From Lingula anatina (Eukaryota > Brachiopoda > Lingulata > Lingulida > Lingulidae), in contig NW_019775457.1 in NCBI RefSeq assembly GCF_001039355.2, positions 77,998-141,997 of the forward strand: a DNA stretch of 64,000 nucleotides, given 5' to 3'. The notes under the pieces were generated by a model. It saw nothing but the letters and a program-made list of their open reading frames with translations, was not told the DNA's origin and made no database searches. The position numbers and the translations under genes are program-made. Position 1 is the stretch's first letter; each line of letters opens with the position of its first letter. Positions 61,901 to 64,000 of the stretch are shown here, one piece after another.

Positions 61901-62947
61901 TATCATATGAAGTATGCTTTCCTTTGGCATACCTGAACAATAAATTTCAAAATAATAAAAAAGGGAGAAAAAAGGAACTCCCTTCTCATTGAATGTTTGC
62001 AGTGATTTATATTTCCTTTTGACCACATTTTCTGTTTGCTGCTTATGTTTGCCTTTCTGCTTGAGGAATTGTGTGGCACCTTTGTGGCAGAGGTCAAAGG
62101 GTTCATAATCTGGGAACACATAGAAGATATACATATAGCGTAATATAAATATATAGAAATAACAGTACAGTGTAGGGCTGTGGAATGAGAAGACAGACAC
62201 ATGTGAGAGGAGGACAGGGCAGTTATGACACTGGGTGCCTTAAGAAAGGAACCTGTTATAGATTACTCTCTCTGTGTGGACTGCTGGCAATCACAATACA
62301 CATACACACACTGCCTATAGTATAGTATAGTGTGGTGGTGGGTGTGTTTGTACACAGAGTAAACACATGATATAATCCATTGATCAGAACTCAGGTAGAT
62401 GTGTGTATAGCACACACTGTGGTCAGTGTATAGAGGACCACTGGTCACCTATTCTTGGACAGGAAGTCTATATATGAGTCAGCAGTGAGAGGCATGTCAT
62501 ACAGGTATTAGCATTTCCCCCTGACTAGTGAGCACTCTGGTTCACAGTCTAAAGAGAGAGCAGCTCAAATATCACTGGAAACTTACAGCTGGAGGCTGGA
62601 ATGCCACATGTATATGGCTCCAGTACAGCAGCAGTGAGTGGACTACAGTGTACTGGCAGTGGAGATAGATCTCCATACTGAGTGGAGGAGTAGCTGTGGA
62701 CTGACAGGGACACGGCATGACCAGCTGCCACACTGGCTGATAGAAGAGATAAATGAGATGCAAATAAGGTTCTGATTGTGGTTGTTTAATGAAAGGATGA
62801 CACAGACCTTATCCTAGTGATCTCAGTCAGTGATAAACCTGTGTGTGTGTGCTGGAGTTAGCACTGTGACAGCAGATTGTATGGAGATAGGTGTGGAGTG
62901 ATATACCAGTGTCACCTGTGGAGAGCTGTGTTCCCAACTCATGGACA
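58961..62947. other. Intronic or intergenic DNA, no firm exon
   Basis: AT-rich, with an 11-bp triplication (TATAACTTAG, 59098-59130), a purine-rich block (60895-60990) and a 75-bp direct duplication (61307-61380 and 61391-61455, sharing CTCATTTTGGTCTTTATGGT). Possible small exons at about 60160 (after TATCTGTAG, ending at TAA) and 60434-60494 were weighed and not accepted. Confidence 0.4.
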
Positions 62948-63121
62948 ATGTTACAGCAGCAGCAGCAGCCACCCAGCCAACAGCAGGATACGGTGCTGTC
63001 ACAGCAGCAGCAAGGAAATAATATCACCAGGAATGGATCAGAGTCTGAGAATGTCCAGTCTTCTCTTATTATGGAGGACATGGACCTGTTCTATTATCGC
63101 CAAATGGCCAGCAACCTCCAG
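62948..63121 (+). CDS. Polyglutamine-rich exon
   Basis: From ATG 62948, the first in-frame ATG after a TAG at 62888, the frame encodes MLQQQQQPPSQQQDTVLSQQ ... ESENVQSSLIMEDMDLFYY and ends RQMASNLQ at donor CAG/GTGAGAATG, exactly 58 codons in phase 0. It is either the first coding exon of a gene continuing past the right edge, or an internal exon using ATGTTACAG/CAGCAG as acceptor. In the second case it could continue the 57.7-kb gene, which also breaks in phase 0. Gln-rich plus an acidic/aromatic end (MEDMDLFYY) suggests a transcription or chromatin co-factor; that is inference. Confidence 0.5.
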
Positions 63122-63796
63122 GTGAGAATGAACACGAGAGACGGCCACATTCATCTCAGATTAGTTTGTATAATTTCTAAAACAAAATCATAACAGTGTA
63201 TGAGGTGTTCAAATTGAAGCATATCATTTTCACAAATGTGCTGTAGTTCATTGTAAAGCTAAAAATAGTTGTTTTACCTTTTTGTTCAGTCAGTAGATGA
63301 GGCCAGCACTGGGCCCAGTGTCCTGTATTCTAGCTAGTATTGAAAGGTATCACATATGATATTATCTCACAGATTCATTTCTGTGGTTTAGAGCCCAAGG
63401 AAACACTGACAGGGAAATAAACCAAACCTCAGCCACCTAGTGCAGCATAGGGGAGATGAAGACTTGTATGATGATACTTTTACACATTCACAATTTATTA
63501 AATACCATTTTGGAAATCTGGGTTTTTAAAAGTTTGATATCTGATGAAAAATTTGATTTGTGTTCATACACATCAGAATGAAGCTGATTCCCAAAGGTAA
63601 AAATCCAAATAACCACTTTCTGTTTCAACGAGCAGGTATGTGCTGCACAGGAAATGTGTATAACCTGCCTTTAAAAGTCTCGGTGATAGCCAAATAGTAA
63701 TATCAGGAGGTGGGGGGGGGTGTGTGTGTCAAAAATTGGGTTCTTGTCTGTAATGGTAGAATCAGCCGTATGCTGAAAATATCAATGTAACAGGGG

Positions 63797-64000
63797 AGGT
63801 ATGACCCTTCCCCCCCCCCTCTCCCGTCCATCGCCATCCAGAGATAGGTGTCTGGGTCAGTCTTTCCCTGGTGACATGACAGATATGACCCCCCTCCCTA
63901 TCTCCACCCAGTGACAGGTGTCTGGGTCAGTCTTTCCCTGGTGACATGACAGATATGACCCCCCTCCCTATCTCCACCCAGTGACAGGTGTCTGGGTCAG
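63797..64000. repeat. 70-bp minisatellite running off the right edge
   Basis: Unit CAGTGACAGGTGTCTGGGTC, AGTCTTTCCCTGGTGACATG, ACAGATATGACCCCCCTCCC, TATCTCCACC, with copies starting at 63839, 63909 and 63979 and a partial one before. The last two are identical over the visible part. Confidence 0.93.

Noticed and set aside
1-64000. Search for CRISPR arrays, operons or other prokaryotic systems
   Set aside because: The tandem repeats found are contiguous minisatellites without unique spacers, and genes are intron-split animal genes.

Overview
The window is nuclear DNA from an animal, most likely a marine invertebrate (a lophotrochozoan or a basal deuterostome; I cannot place it more closely). 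It is AT-rich. Coding sequence is split into short exons by large introns with GT..AG borders, and intergenic DNA is full of microsatellites, minisatellites and small inverted-repeat transposons. There are no bacterial-style operons, rRNA, recognisable tRNA or CRISPR.

Layout. 1-1 kb: probable 3' end of a plus-strand gene entering from the left. 1-5 kb: gene-poor, with a G-rich minisatellite. 5-5.7 kb: possible 3' end of a minus-strand gene. 6-12 kb: repeats, a cluster of X-box-like palindromes and the probable long 3' UTR of the next gene. 12.2-14.4 kb: minus-strand four-transmembrane MARVEL-domain gene (plasmolipin/MAL/CMTM type), with one exon present twice across a one-base assembly gap. 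14.7-18.7 kb: a 4-kb element with long compound terminal inverted repeats and no visible transposase. 19-23 kb: repeats and a 272-base gap. 23.2-24.6 kb: intact plus-strand ORF for a 459-residue single-pass membrane protein with Lys/Ser-Pro-Arg tail repeats, family not recognised. 29.2-53.4 kb: complete sestrin gene, 11 coding exons over 24 kb, predicted 564 residues. 57.7-59 kb: first two exons of an unrecognised basic, probably nuclear protein. 62.9-63.1 kb: a polyglutamine-rich exon. The right edge runs into a 70-bp minisatellite.

The genes do not form a visible pathway. Sestrin is the best-defined one: it keeps the Cys-x-Tyr-x4-His redox motif, the Asp-Asp motif used to bind GATOR2, and the Cys-Tyr-Pro-Glu segment near the leucine pocket, so it probably acts as a stress and leucine sensor upstream of TORC1.

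The most unusual observation is in sestrin coding exon 5. Its 3' splice site and first 31 coding bases, which carry the catalytic Cys and Tyr codons, lie in a five-copy tandem array of a 55-bp unit. This gives five near-identical acceptors in a row; only the last and the second from the left keep the reading frame. Three of the four assembly gaps (13793, 35923-35947, 45133) are flanked by near-identical duplicated sequence, so those duplications are probably unmerged haplotypes or contig ends rather than biology.
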